Of a stretch of DNA of 33,874 nt, positions 9,122 to 15,652 are shown in pieces. The DNA is from a virus. Both the position numbers and the translations under genes were made by a program. Each line of letters opens with the position of its first letter. Positions within the stretch are counted from its first letter, which is position 1. A model generated the notes under the pieces. That model was not told the DNA's origin. It worked only from the letters and a program-made list of their open reading frames with translations, and did no database searches. Location: positions 1 to 33,874 of the IMG/VR virus record IMGVR_UViG_3300028794_000017; one strand, written 5' to 3'.

Positions 9122-9463
9122 TCAGGCGTTGGCGGCACTCGTGGGTGGGGGACCGGGCTTCGGATCCTTAGCGGCCTTCTCGTCGGTTGCGGTGTCGATC
9201 AGGCTGGAATCGGGGCGGGGCTCGTCAACCTGAAGTCCAACGGGTTCGTCATCTTCGGGCGTCAGTGCGGTCACCTTCGCGTTGAGTTCCGCGATCTGCC
9301 CCACTGCGTTTTCCAGTGCGGTATCGAGCGCCAGGTTCTCTTCCTGGAGCCGCGACACCAGTTGCTTGTAGCGCTTGATGACACCAGCCGGATCGACATC
9401 GACGGTGATGTCCTGGCCGGTACGTGGTGCGGGTGCGTGCGAGTGACCGTGGTCGCCGGACAT
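9122..9463 (-). CDS. Small coiled-coil protein, last gene of the glycan operon
   Basis: 113 residues, start overlapping the previous gene's stop (TGATG). The N-terminus is His-rich (HGHSH). Residues about 24-70 form a heptad-like coiled coil with Leu/Val/Ile spacing, and the C-terminus is acidic and Pro-rich. The neighbouring 74-residue protein has the same plan, so the two may be paralogous or form a heteromer. The function is unknown. Their place downstream of glycosyltransferases suggests a structural or assembly partner, but nothing in the sequence proves it. Confidence 0.65.
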   Translation of the reverse strand: MSGDHGHSHAPAPRTGQDITVDVDPAGVIKRYKQLVSRLQEENLALDTALENAVGQIAELNAKVTALTPEDDEPVGLQVDEPRPDSSLIDTATDEKAAKDPKPGPPPTSAANA

Positions 9464-9687
9464 CAGTTGTTATCTCCACTCGTGCCGATGGAAACGTTCA
9501 GGTCTTCGCCGGTCAGTGCCGACAGCTTGGCGCGCAGCTCTGCAACCTCGTCCTGCAAGGTGTCGGCGGCGGCCTGAAGGTGCGCGTTCTCGTTGACGAC
9601 GCGGCGGACGATGTTCATCCACTTCTCGTCGGCGTTGGCCATGATGGTGCGAAGGTCAATCTTGACTTCGCCATCGGGGTTCGGCAT
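9463..9687 (-). CDS. Small coiled-coil protein
   Basis: 74 residues with a strong ribosome site (AAGGAGA, 7 bases before ATG). Residues about 22-58 form a continuous amphipathic coiled coil (NENAHLQ...DEVAELRAKL), flanked by a short acidic N-terminus and a polar C-terminus. It is coupled by TGATG overlap to the 113-residue coiled-coil protein. It has no membrane segment and I recognise no family. It is probably a small oligomeric accessory protein; function unassigned. Confidence 0.65.
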   Translation of the reverse strand: MPNPDGEVKIDLRTIMANADEKWMNIVRRVVNENAHLQAAADTLQDEVAELRAKLSALTGEDLNVSIGTSGDNN

Positions 9688-9704
9688 CGGTGTGTCTCCT
9701 TGTT

Positions 9705-10565
9705 TCAGTTGGTTAGTTTGGTTGCGATGGCACGGTATCGGTCCAGCACGTCGCTGGCGAAGACCTGTCGTTGCTGCGGGCCGAACGTGTAGTGCGACAC
9801 CAGCGAGTTGCCGATGATGATGTTCGGGTGGTCGATCTGCTTCGGCTGGTGCACGCTGTGCCAGTTCTCTTCCTCGTCGGGACGAAGAACGCCGGGCTCG
9901 GGAAGCTTCGCGTACATGTCGCCACGTGATGCGAAGTACGACACCGAGAACTGCTGCCCTACGCGCAACGGCATGTCCTGGTACAGGTACACGTCCTGCG
10001 GCTTGCCGGATTCAATCTTGTCCAGAAGCAGGTTGTGAATCTTCACCGCGAAGTCGCCGTTGGCCCACCCCATCGAGTCCATGCAGAACGGCTCACCCAC
10101 GACACCGAACTCCGTGGGGATGATGCCGCACTGCTGGAGGTACCACGACGTGATGGCGTTGTTCCAGCACAGGCCGAACAGCGCAACGGGATCGGGCATC
10201 TCGATGCGGGCGCGAACCAGGTTCTCGATGGCGTTGCTGTGGACGTACACCAAGTCGTCATCGAGCCGGACGTAGATGGTGTTCACGTCGGTCATGTACT
10301 GGTAGAAGTAGCCGGTGTTGCGCTGCTTCGGCGTACGGCGCGGCATGCCGTTGGGACGGTCCTTGGTCTTGATGAACTTGTGCGACTTGGCAAGGTTGTA
10401 GCCGTACCGCAGATCACCCACCTGATCCGGATCGGTGTTCAGGCACAGCCACCACTCATCGATGAGGCCGATCTCGTGATCCCGTCGCATGTATTCGGCC
10501 AGGATGCTGATCGTCTTCTCGCGTCCGTAGGGAGTCCAAGCGACCACCCTTTTGCCGTCGATCAT
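9705..10565 (-). CDS. Glycosyltransferase-like protein (GT-A-like, DDD motif)
   Basis: 286 residues. The frame is open far upstream over the preceding gene, but the ATG at 10565 has GGGGAG before it and overlaps the previous stop as ATGA, so it is the chosen start. A hydrophobic strand ending in RLDDDLVYV (residues about 99-107) looks like the metal-binding DXD element of GT-A transferases. The rest (Trp, Tyr and Asn-rich segments near GLCWNNAITSWYL) suits a carbohydrate-binding fold. It is the third transferase of the cassette and would act in the cytoplasm on sugars from host nucleotide-sugar pools. The exact family and acceptor are unknown. Confidence 0.65.
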   Translation of the reverse strand: MIDGKRVVAWTPYGREKTISILAEYMRRDHEIGLIDEWWLCLNTDPDQVGDLRYGYNLAKSHKFIKTKDRPNGMPRRTPKQRNTGYFYQYMTDVNTIYVRLDDDLVYVHSNAIENLVRARIEMPDPVALFGLCWNNAITSWYLQQCGIIPTEFGVVGEPFCMDSMGWANGDFAVKIHNLLLDKIESGKPQDVYLYQDMPLRVGQQFSVSYFASRGDMYAKLPEPGVLRPDEEENWHSVHQPKQIDHPNIIIGNSLVSHYTFGPQQRQVFASDVLDRYRAIATKLTN

Positions 10566-11278
10566 CGGTTGCTCCCCTTGATTGGATGTTTTGAAAGGAT
10601 GAGTTCGCGTGCCTTGTCGGTCAGGTCGAGACCGGCGTTGATGCTGTCCTGGTGCAACTGACCGGGGTGCATCACGTAGTAGTACGTCGGCTGGGTGACG
10701 ACGCCGTAGTTCGTGAAGCCGTGTTTGAAGACCTCGATCCAGAAGGCCCAGTCTTCCTTGTAGCCGAACGAGCCGGGCAACGACACGTCCAGTGGGTAAC
10801 CGCGAACCGTCGCCCACACATCGCGGGGAATCAGCGCGTAGTTCACCAACGGCGGGTAGACGAGGAAGTCCTCCAACACGACATCCGTGCGGGAAGCCTG
10901 AACCACGTTCTCGCCACCGACCTGTTGCGCGTAGGTGACAACCCAGTCCTTCCCCGTTTGAAGAAGTTGAACGCACCTGCTGATGCAGTCCAACCGGAGG
11001 AAGTCGTCGGCGTTCATCAGGAACACCGCATCGCAACCGTCGTTGAACGCCATACGCACAGCACGGTTCAGTGAGGCGGGCCAGCCGTAGCGAACCTTGT
11101 TACGGGCGAGCTGGTGATACCAGGAAGGCCGGTTCAGCAAGAACTCAAACGTGCCGTCGTCCGAAGCGTCATCGCAGATGTACGTCTTCACTGGATGAAG
11201 TTGCGCACCCAACGTCGTCAGGCAGTTCTCGATGTACGGCAGCACGTTGTACGCGGGGACAGCGACACCGATCTTCAT
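10562..11278 (-). CDS. Family 2 glycosyltransferase
   Basis: 238 residues, starting at the ATG that overlaps the previous stop (ATGA). The sequence opens with the classic GT2 strand VAVPAYN (residues 5-11), followed by CDDASDDGT (35-43) for nucleotide binding and LMNADD (87-92) as the DXD-type metal site. A C-terminal YKEDWAFWIE segment resembles the catalytic base region (ED) of GT2 enzymes. The reaction is inverting transfer of a sugar from an NDP-sugar to an unknown acceptor. It is a stand-alone soluble enzyme without membrane helices. Context points to modification of virion proteins, DNA or host glycans. Confidence 0.88.
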   Translation of the reverse strand: MKIGVAVPAYNVLPYIENCLTTLGAQLHPVKTYICDDASDDGTFEFLLNRPSWYHQLARNKVRYGWPASLNRAVRMAFNDGCDAVFLMNADDFLRLDCISRCVQLLQTGKDWVVTYAQQVGGENVVQASRTDVVLEDFLVYPPLVNYALIPRDVWATVRGYPLDVSLPGSFGYKEDWAFWIEVFKHGFTNYGVVTQPTYYYVMHPGQLHQDSINAGLDLTDKARELILSKHPIKGSNR

Positions 11279-12255
11279 CGCCCACCACCAAGCACACGTT
11301 CCCACTGCGGTGCGAGTGATTCGGCAACGAACTGTGTCGCCTGCACACGAGCACGTTCGCCCATCTCGCGCCGTGCGTCTTCATCTTCTACAAGCAGACG
11401 CATGTACTTGCCCCACTCGTGTTCCTGCTTGACAATGAAGCCCGTCTCGCCGTGACGAACGAAGTCGCGGTACGGACGGATGTCGCTGGCGATGATGGGG
11501 ATACCGAGGAACGCAGCCTCCAGGGCCTTCGTAGCGCCCTTGGCGTGGGTGTAGGGGGACCGGTGGTAGGGCGCAAGCCAAACGTCGAAGTCGATGTACT
11601 TCAGGTACTCCAACGTGCCTGTCACGAAATCGGTCGCCATGAAGTCCGTCTTCAGGATCGGCTTCAGCACTTCACCGGGAACGCCGACCGTGTGCAGTAC
11701 GACGTTCGCCTTGGTGCGATCGAGGAACCGTGCGATCTGTGGTGCCGCCATGCGCAGGCCGGGCATCGACCCCTTGGTGCACGCGTACCCCAACGTGATG
11801 TGCTCGTGCTGCGGACGCTGCCAGTTCAGAACTTCAGCAGGCAATCCGTTCGGGATCATCACCACGTTGGAGTTGTACGCGGACATCTGCTCGGCAAGAA
11901 CATCGCTGCACGCCGTGACGACATCAGCGATCTGGATGTTCTCCATGATGTGTGCCTGTGTGTCGGTGCGATTGTAGAAGGTGAAAGACTCTTCAAACTC
12001 CGCGTCGATGTTGAAGTAGTCGTCATCCACGTCGTACACCAGCCGGTTGTTGCGCTTGGCAAGTTCGGCCCACATCTGCGAAGGGCCGTCCTTGGACACA
12101 CGCTGACCCACGACCGTCGCGTCACGCACCCATGACGGCACGACCATCAGGCTGACTTCGCTGGTGTGATTCAGTTTGGACAACGCCGCCGAAGGCGTGT
12201 GCATCCGATAGAACGCACACCCTCCCTCGTCGGCAGCCCACCAGAACAACTTCAT
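11275..12255 (-). CDS. Family 4-like (GT-B) glycosyltransferase
   Basis: 326 residues, ATGA-coupled to the epimerase gene. The N-terminal Rossmann domain starts MKLFWWAADEGGCAFYRMHTP; a region near LVYDVDDDYFNID (about 70-83) follows, then a typical hinge with VVMIPNGLP (about 127-135). The C-terminal domain has GYACTKGS, then GATKALEAAFLGIPIIAS (about 240-257), the retaining GT4 EX7E-type donor-binding region, and GETGFIV. It would transfer sugar from an NDP donor with retention of configuration. The first Met of the longer open frame lacks a ribosome site, so the coupled ATG is used. Confidence 0.88.
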   Translation of the reverse strand: MKLFWWAADEGGCAFYRMHTPSAALSKLNHTSEVSLMVVPSWVRDATVVGQRVSKDGPSQMWAELAKRNNRLVYDVDDDYFNIDAEFEESFTFYNRTDTQAHIMENIQIADVVTACSDVLAEQMSAYNSNVVMIPNGLPAEVLNWQRPQHEHITLGYACTKGSMPGLRMAAPQIARFLDRTKANVVLHTVGVPGEVLKPILKTDFMATDFVTGTLEYLKYIDFDVWLAPYHRSPYTHAKGATKALEAAFLGIPIIASDIRPYRDFVRHGETGFIVKQEHEWGKYMRLLVEDEDARREMGERARVQATQFVAESLAPQWERVLGGGR

Positions 12256-13247
12256 GCGTCGACACCACGAATGACACGCGGGCGGAAGTCCTTGTGCTGC
12301 CAATCGACAAGCCAGTTCTCGGCGTACCAACGAACCGTCTTGTAGATACCGGCGTCGAGCTGCGTCAGGTCACCGACCGACATGCCGATGTTCTCCAACG
12401 TGCTGGTGTCGGCGGTTACCTGCGCACCGGGGATCTCACCGGGACGCATCGGCAGATGAATCAGGCCGACTTCGTTGCCGCCGTTGAACTCCATCGCGTG
12501 CTTGATGACGAGCTGCGCGACCTCGTTGACGGTGTGGTGTTCAGCCGGACCACACTCGACCGGATCGTCAAGCACGGTGCCGTTCGCTGCGTACTCAAGC
12601 GCCTTCACCAACGCTTGCGCACCATCGCGTACGTGCACCATGTCGGACACCTGGTTGCCGTCGCCGTAGACCTCGATGTCCTGACCGGTCAGCGCACGGC
12701 ACACGAACGCAGGCGTGATCTTCCGGACCTTGGCGGGACCGAACGGCGGGGCGACGGACTGACGTGGGCCGTACGCGTTCACCAGACGGACGACGTTGGC
12801 CTTCGTGCCGCGTTCCTTGTTGAACATCTTCACGAAGCGCTCGATGGTCGTCTTGCTGATCGAGTAACTGTTGTTCATCCAGTGGTTGCCGACACCGATG
12901 TAGACGCCGGGGATGTCGTACTGCGTGATGGACTCCAGGAAGTTAAGTCCACCCTCGATGTTCGTCTTCGTCGCGGGACGTGGGTTCTGGATGGTCTCCT
13001 GCGTACCGAGGCACGCGGCCAGATGGATGATGCCGTCTGTATGCGCGGCCAACTCAGCCATCGCAACTTCATCCCGCACATCACCGAGCATCACAGTCAC
13101 GTGGTCGTATTCGGCGTACTTCGCGCTGATCTCGCGGGGAAGACGCCCCATGTGGTCGAACACCATGACGGAGTGACCACGTTCTACTGCTGTCTCGATG
13201 ACGTGTCCGCCGATGAAACCAGCGCCGCCAGTGAGTCCGATCTTCAT
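12252..13247 (-). CDS. NAD-dependent epimerase/dehydratase-like enzyme (extended SDR)
   Basis: 331 residues, ATG with GGGAGA upstream. The Rossmann fingerprint TGGAGFIGG is at residues 6-14, DVRD at 56-59, and the YxxxK pair is Y128/K132. NAYGPRQ (about 158-164) and the YGDGNQVSDMVHVRDGA segment (about 194-210) are typical of GalE/RmlB-type enzymes. It would convert a host nucleotide-sugar into the donor used by the three transferases encoded downstream. Oddly, the catalytic Ser/Thr normally found before the Tyr cannot be placed: the segment is VYIGVGNHWMNNSY, shortened and Gly-containing. Either chemistry differs or another residue substitutes. It is the first enzyme of the operon. Confidence 0.88.
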   Translation of the reverse strand: MKIGLTGGAGFIGGHVIETAVERGHSVMVFDHMGRLPREISAKYAEYDHVTVMLGDVRDEVAMAELAAHTDGIIHLAACLGTQETIQNPRPATKTNIEGGLNFLESITQYDIPGVYIGVGNHWMNNSYSISKTTIERFVKMFNKERGTKANVVRLVNAYGPRQSVAPPFGPAKVRKITPAFVCRALTGQDIEVYGDGNQVSDMVHVRDGAQALVKALEYAANGTVLDDPVECGPAEHHTVNEVAQLVIKHAMEFNGGNEVGLIHLPMRPGEIPGAQVTADTSTLENIGMSVGDLTQLDAGIYKTVRWYAENWLVDWQHKDFRPRVIRGVDA

Positions 13248-13277
13248 GTACGAATCTCCCGTTCGTATGGATTAACT

Positions 13278-13481
13278 TCAGAAGTTGAAACTGTGCACGA
13301 CGGTCGCGTAGATGCCCTCCACTCCGGTGACGAGAGCGATGCCCCACAACATCCCCGTGAACATCGGCTTACGGATGCCAGCGATGAAGTGTGCCGTAAA
13401 GCCCTTCACCGGCGTCGCGCGATGACGAGCAAGACGCGGTACTTCAACGGTCTTCTCGTGGAGGATGGCTGCTGTGGTCAT
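13278..13481 (-). CDS. Small membrane protein, first gene of the glycan operon
   Basis: 67 residues with AAGGGA before the ATG. The N-terminal half is basic and soluble. Residues about 39-63 form one hydrophobic helix rich in Gly/Val/Ile (FTGMLWGIALVTGVEGIYATVV). The gene lies 30 bp upstream of the epimerase gene in the same direction, so it is probably co-transcribed. A single-helix protein here could anchor the glycosylation enzymes or act at the host membrane during superinfection exclusion. Neither role is shown by sequence. Confidence 0.65.
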   Translation of the reverse strand: MTTAAILHEKTVEVPRLARHRATPVKGFTAHFIAGIRKPMFTGMLWGIALVTGVEGIYATVVHSFNF

Positions 13482-13514
13482 GGGGCTGTCCCTTCGTTGC
13501 GGACATCTAGGATG

Positions 13515-13530
13515 GGGCGTACGTACACCC
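13515..13530. promoter_or_regulatory. Putative operator palindrome, site 1 (divergent promoter)
   Basis: GGGCGTACGTACACCC is a 16-bp palindrome with one mismatched pair, in the 77-bp divergent gap between the minus-strand membrane protein/glycan operon and the plus-strand ribbon-helix-helix gene (ATG at 13559). On the minus strand it reads TAGGGTGTACGTACG, nearly identical to site 3. TAGGAT (13508-13513, plus) and TAGGGT (minus) are possible -10 elements touching the palindrome. It is a good candidate autoregulatory site for the adjacent DNA-binding protein. Confidence 0.55.
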
Positions 13531-13558
13531 TACTACGGAGTATGACTGAGGTGGCTCG

Positions 13559-13732
13559 ATGACAGGCAGTGGCACGAAAGCCAGAGCAGTACGCGGTGTT
13601 ACCGATGACAAGTGGAAGCGCTTCGGTCAAGCCGCTGAAGCAGCAGGTATCGACAGGTCGAAAGCGTTGCGGGACTTCATCGACTACTTCATCGGTGACG
13701 TCAGTGAACCACTGGAGCGACCGGGCACATGA
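13559..13732 (+). CDS. Ribbon-helix-helix (CopG/Arc-like) DNA-binding protein
   Basis: 57 residues, ATG preceded by GAGG and by an in-frame TGA immediately upstream, so the start is firm. The layout fits a ribbon-helix-helix fold: a short strand (KARAVRGVT, 7-15), helix A (DDKWKRFGQAAEAAG, 16-30), a turn, and helix B beginning RSKALRDFIDYFIG (33-46). Such proteins dimerise, insert the strand pair into the major groove and often repress their own promoter at palindromes. The palindrome at 13515-13530 ends 28 bp upstream of its start, and related motifs lie upstream of two other phage units. It is monocistronic, with a terminator directly after it. Confidence 0.75.
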   Translation: MTGSGTKARAVRGVTDDKWKRFGQAAEAAGIDRSKALRDFIDYFIGDVSEPLERPGT

Positions 13733-13733
13733 A

Positions 13734-13762
13734 GAAGGGCACACCGGGGAGATGTGCCCTTC
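13734..13762. terminator. Terminator between convergent genes
   Basis: A perfect 10-bp inverted repeat, GAAGGGCACA (13734-13743) and TGTGCCCTTC (13753-13762), with a 9-base loop. It starts two bases after the ribbon-helix-helix stop codon and lies 26 bp from the end of the minus-strand HNH gene, so it can serve both. Confidence 0.8.
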
Positions 13763-13788
13763 ACCTTCAAACGCCGTCCGCGAACAGA

Positions 13789-14349
13789 TTACGCGACGAC
13801 CTTCCTTCGCTTCGACTTCAGGACACCCTTGGACGCACGAGCCTTCTTGCGGGCAAGTCGTTCCTTCATGCACGTACCGCAGTAGCGACGCGACTTGCCT
13901 TCGTCTGGATCAAATACATAGCGGGTGTTGGAGAAGGTGAACAGGTGCCCCTCGTCGCAGTGCGTACCGGTCTGCTCATCGCCGGACGGCAGCTTCATAC
14001 GGCGGCGAAGTTCTGCGTACGTCATCAGGTCCAGGTGCGACGGACGAACACAGTTGACGTACATGCAGCCGTCCCCGAACAGGTGCCCCACCACGTGACG
14101 CCGACGAAGCCGTCTGTGGTTGATCTGCTCCCACAACCAGCGGGATGCACACCGGGACATGCCCTCCCACCAAATCTGCCCGTAGCCGTTCGTTGAGGCG
14201 GCACCGAGCCACAACCAGCAGCCGGACTCTTCGTCCTTTACGACGTTCGCGTTGACTTTCAGCAGCACGTACCGTCCAGCGGCGTTGTCGGAATTGAAGT
14301 TCTTGAAACGCGGGATCACGAACCCCTCGTTGCGGATACGACCACTCAT
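13789..14349 (-). CDS. HNH endonuclease with C-terminal zinc-ribbon
   Basis: 186 residues. A start four codons further upstream exists, but the ATG at 14349 overlaps the previous stop (TGATG) and is preferred. The segment GCWLWLGAASTNGYGQ (about 44-59) followed by GHLFGDGCMYVNCVRPSHLDL (about 88-108) matches the HNH_3-type pattern of phage HNH nucleases. After this, C..GH (about 133-137) and CGTC (about 155-158) form a likely second zinc site, and the tail is very basic (KKARASK...KSKRRK). Such proteins are usually homing endonucleases or nicking enzymes. It ends the replication operon rather than sitting beside terminase. Confidence 0.85.
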   Translation of the reverse strand: MSGRIRNEGFVIPRFKNFNSDNAAGRYVLLKVNANVVKDEESGCWLWLGAASTNGYGQIWWEGMSRCASRWLWEQINHRRLRRRHVVGHLFGDGCMYVNCVRPSHLDLMTYAELRRRMKLPSGDEQTGTHCDEGHLFTFSNTRYVFDPDEGKSRRYCGTCMKERLARKKARASKGVLKSKRRKVVA

Positions 14350-14585
14350 CACCACACCCACTTTTCAGCGATGTAAGACAGCAGCATCAACGTTGCGATG
14401 GTGAAACCGATTGTCCGCTGGAGCCGAAGCTTGCGTGTTGCCGACATGCCGGGCTTGCGGATGGATTGCGTACGGGGCAACGGGAAGTCACCCTGCGGGG
14501 TACTGACCCACGTGCGTCCGTACATGTCGGTGCCGATGACGACACCCTGGGGTCCTTGGGGTTCTGAGCTAGCCTGTGCGTGCAC
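14349..14585 (-). CDS. Small membrane protein
   Basis: 78 residues from a GTG that has AAGGAGA about 6 bases upstream; an earlier alternative start in the same frame lacks such a site. The N-terminal half is polar. Residues about 54-73 (TIGFTIATLMLLSYIAEKW) form one membrane helix near the C-terminus, preceded by basic residues, which suggests the N-terminus stays in the cytoplasm. It is coupled to the HNH gene by TGATG. The family and role are unknown. Confidence 0.65.
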   Translation of the reverse strand: MHAQASSEPQGPQGVVIGTDMYGRTWVSTPQGDFPLPRTQSIRKPGMSATRKLRLQRTIGFTIATLMLLSYIAEKWVW

Positions 14586-14606
14586 CTTGTGTCTCCTTGG
14601 TGTGTA

Positions 14607-14651
14607 GGGGCGGGCGGACAAGCCGGTGTCGAATCGTTTGCCGCCCGTCCC
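14607..14651 (-). terminator. Hairpin between minus-strand genes
   Basis: GGGGCGGGCGG (14607-14617) and CCGCCCGTCCC (14641-14651) pair over 11 positions with one mismatch in the minus-strand RNA. It lies between the 133-residue protein gene and the GTG start at 14585, so it may end or attenuate the upstream transcript before the membrane/HNH pair. Confidence 0.5.
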
Positions 14652-14653
14652 GT

Positions 14654-15055
14654 TTACTCGGACGAACCGTCTTCAGTTGGTGAAGTTGCCCAGCCGACGT
14701 GGTTACGTCCGCCGGTCACAGGACTCTGGAGCTGAACTTCAACCTGTCCATTCGGATGTGCCTTCGCGTACAGGCCACCGAGGTAGGACTGACCGGGCTC
14801 AAGTTCAACTTCTTCAAACTCAGTCATGACGGTGGACTTCCACGTCACCAGACGCTCGACCTGTGCGGCGAACATCCGCAACGTGACTTCGTCCACCTGC
14901 TTCGTCGTGGCAAGCCAACCGGCATACCAACCGATCTGCCGGTCGTCCCACACATCCAGCTTGGACAACTCGACCAGTAGCTTGCGTTCGACGTCTTCCT
15001 TCGAACCCTGCTTCCACGGATCGGGTCCACGGAACTCGGGATCAGGTTTGGTCAT
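14654..15055 (-). CDS. Hypothetical protein in the replication operon
   Basis: 133 residues, starting in a TGATGA overlap with the previous gene. Residues 18-75 appear alpha-helical with conserved-looking Trp (WDDRQIGWYAGWL). The C-terminal third is polar and beta-prone, ending in an acidic tail. It has no membrane segment or metal-binding pattern. Co-transcription with the ATPase suggests a replication or early function, but no family was recognised. Confidence 0.6.
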   Translation of the reverse strand: MTKPDPEFRGPDPWKQGSKEDVERKLLVELSKLDVWDDRQIGWYAGWLATTKQVDEVTLRMFAAQVERLVTWKSTVMTEFEEVELEPGQSYLGGLYAKAHPNGQVEVQLQSPVTGGRNHVGWATSPTEDGSSE

Positions 15056-15450
15056 CAGAAGCCCATCCGTGTTGCCTCGTCGTCGTTGAATCCAAGTGCC
15101 ATGACGCGCGCTCGCCTTGCTACGTTGCGGCCGGTTGACTCATCGACCATCTGGTCGATGCCGGAACGTGGCGGCGGGAACTCTTCGCGGATGGCGGACA
15201 TCTGTCCTTCAAGCAGGAAGCGCACATGACCGATCGCTGCTGAGTAGGCAACGAAGCGCTCAAGGTCCCAACCCTCTTCGTCCACTGCTTTCAAACGCTC
15301 GCTGTAAAACCGGATCTGCTCCACCAACGGCATGTCTTCCGGCGCTTCACAGAACGCTGCTTCAAAGATGCTGCCCTGAACTTCACCTTCGACAACCTGT
15401 ACCGGGCTGGTTGCTTCGACCTCACGACGCTTCAACTTGCGGACTGCCAT
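15055..15450 (-). CDS. Hypothetical helical protein in the replication operon
   Basis: 131 residues from the ATG that overlaps the previous stop (TGATG); a GTG one codon earlier is less likely. A short basic N-terminus (KLKRREVE) is followed by an acidic, mostly helical body (EQIRFYSERLKAVDEEGWDLERF), then an Arg-rich C-terminal part. It sits between two other small unknown genes downstream of the replication ATPase. Its function is unknown; a helicase-loading or clamp-type accessory role would fit the location but is speculation. Confidence 0.6.
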   Translation of the reverse strand: MAVRKLKRREVEATSPVQVVEGEVQGSIFEAAFCEAPEDMPLVEQIRFYSERLKAVDEEGWDLERFVAYSAAIGHVRFLLEGQMSAIREEFPPPRSGIDQMVDESTGRNVARRARVMALGFNDDEATRMGF

Positions 15451-15647
15451 CACGCTCTCGCCTTCTCTCGTTGTTCTTCAATCCAGAACGATGCTTCGCC
15501 AAGTTCGTCTTCAGTGATGCCACGGTCGCGGAACCAGTTCAGATTGAAACCACCGGGGAACGTCTTCCAGTCGTGCAACCGTTGCTCGATGCTGCCCTTG
15601 CGTGGTTCGACCACGGGACGGACCGACATGTGTGTGCCGTTGCGCAT
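15450..15647 (-). CDS. Small hypothetical protein
   Basis: 65 residues, beginning 5 bases after the ATPase stop codon, with only a weak ribosome site, so translation is probably coupled. An alternative Met is at residue 7. It carries several aromatic residues (WKTFPGGFNLNWF, about 27-39), then an acidic helix ending EEQREKARA. I recognise no family. Confidence 0.55.
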   Translation of the reverse strand: MRNGTHMSVRPVVEPRKGSIEQRLHDWKTFPGGFNLNWFRDRGITEDELGEASFWIEEQREKARA

Positions 15648-15652
15648 CTCGG

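Noticed and set aside
12294-13562. 422-residue plus-strand frame
   Set aside because: Antisense to the epimerase gene and the small membrane protein gene, both of which have clear motifs or ribosome sites.
14621-14660. GTGTCGAATCG string resembling a tRNA T-loop
   Set aside because: No cloverleaf can be built around it; it is the loop of a terminator-like hairpin. No other tRNA signature was seen.
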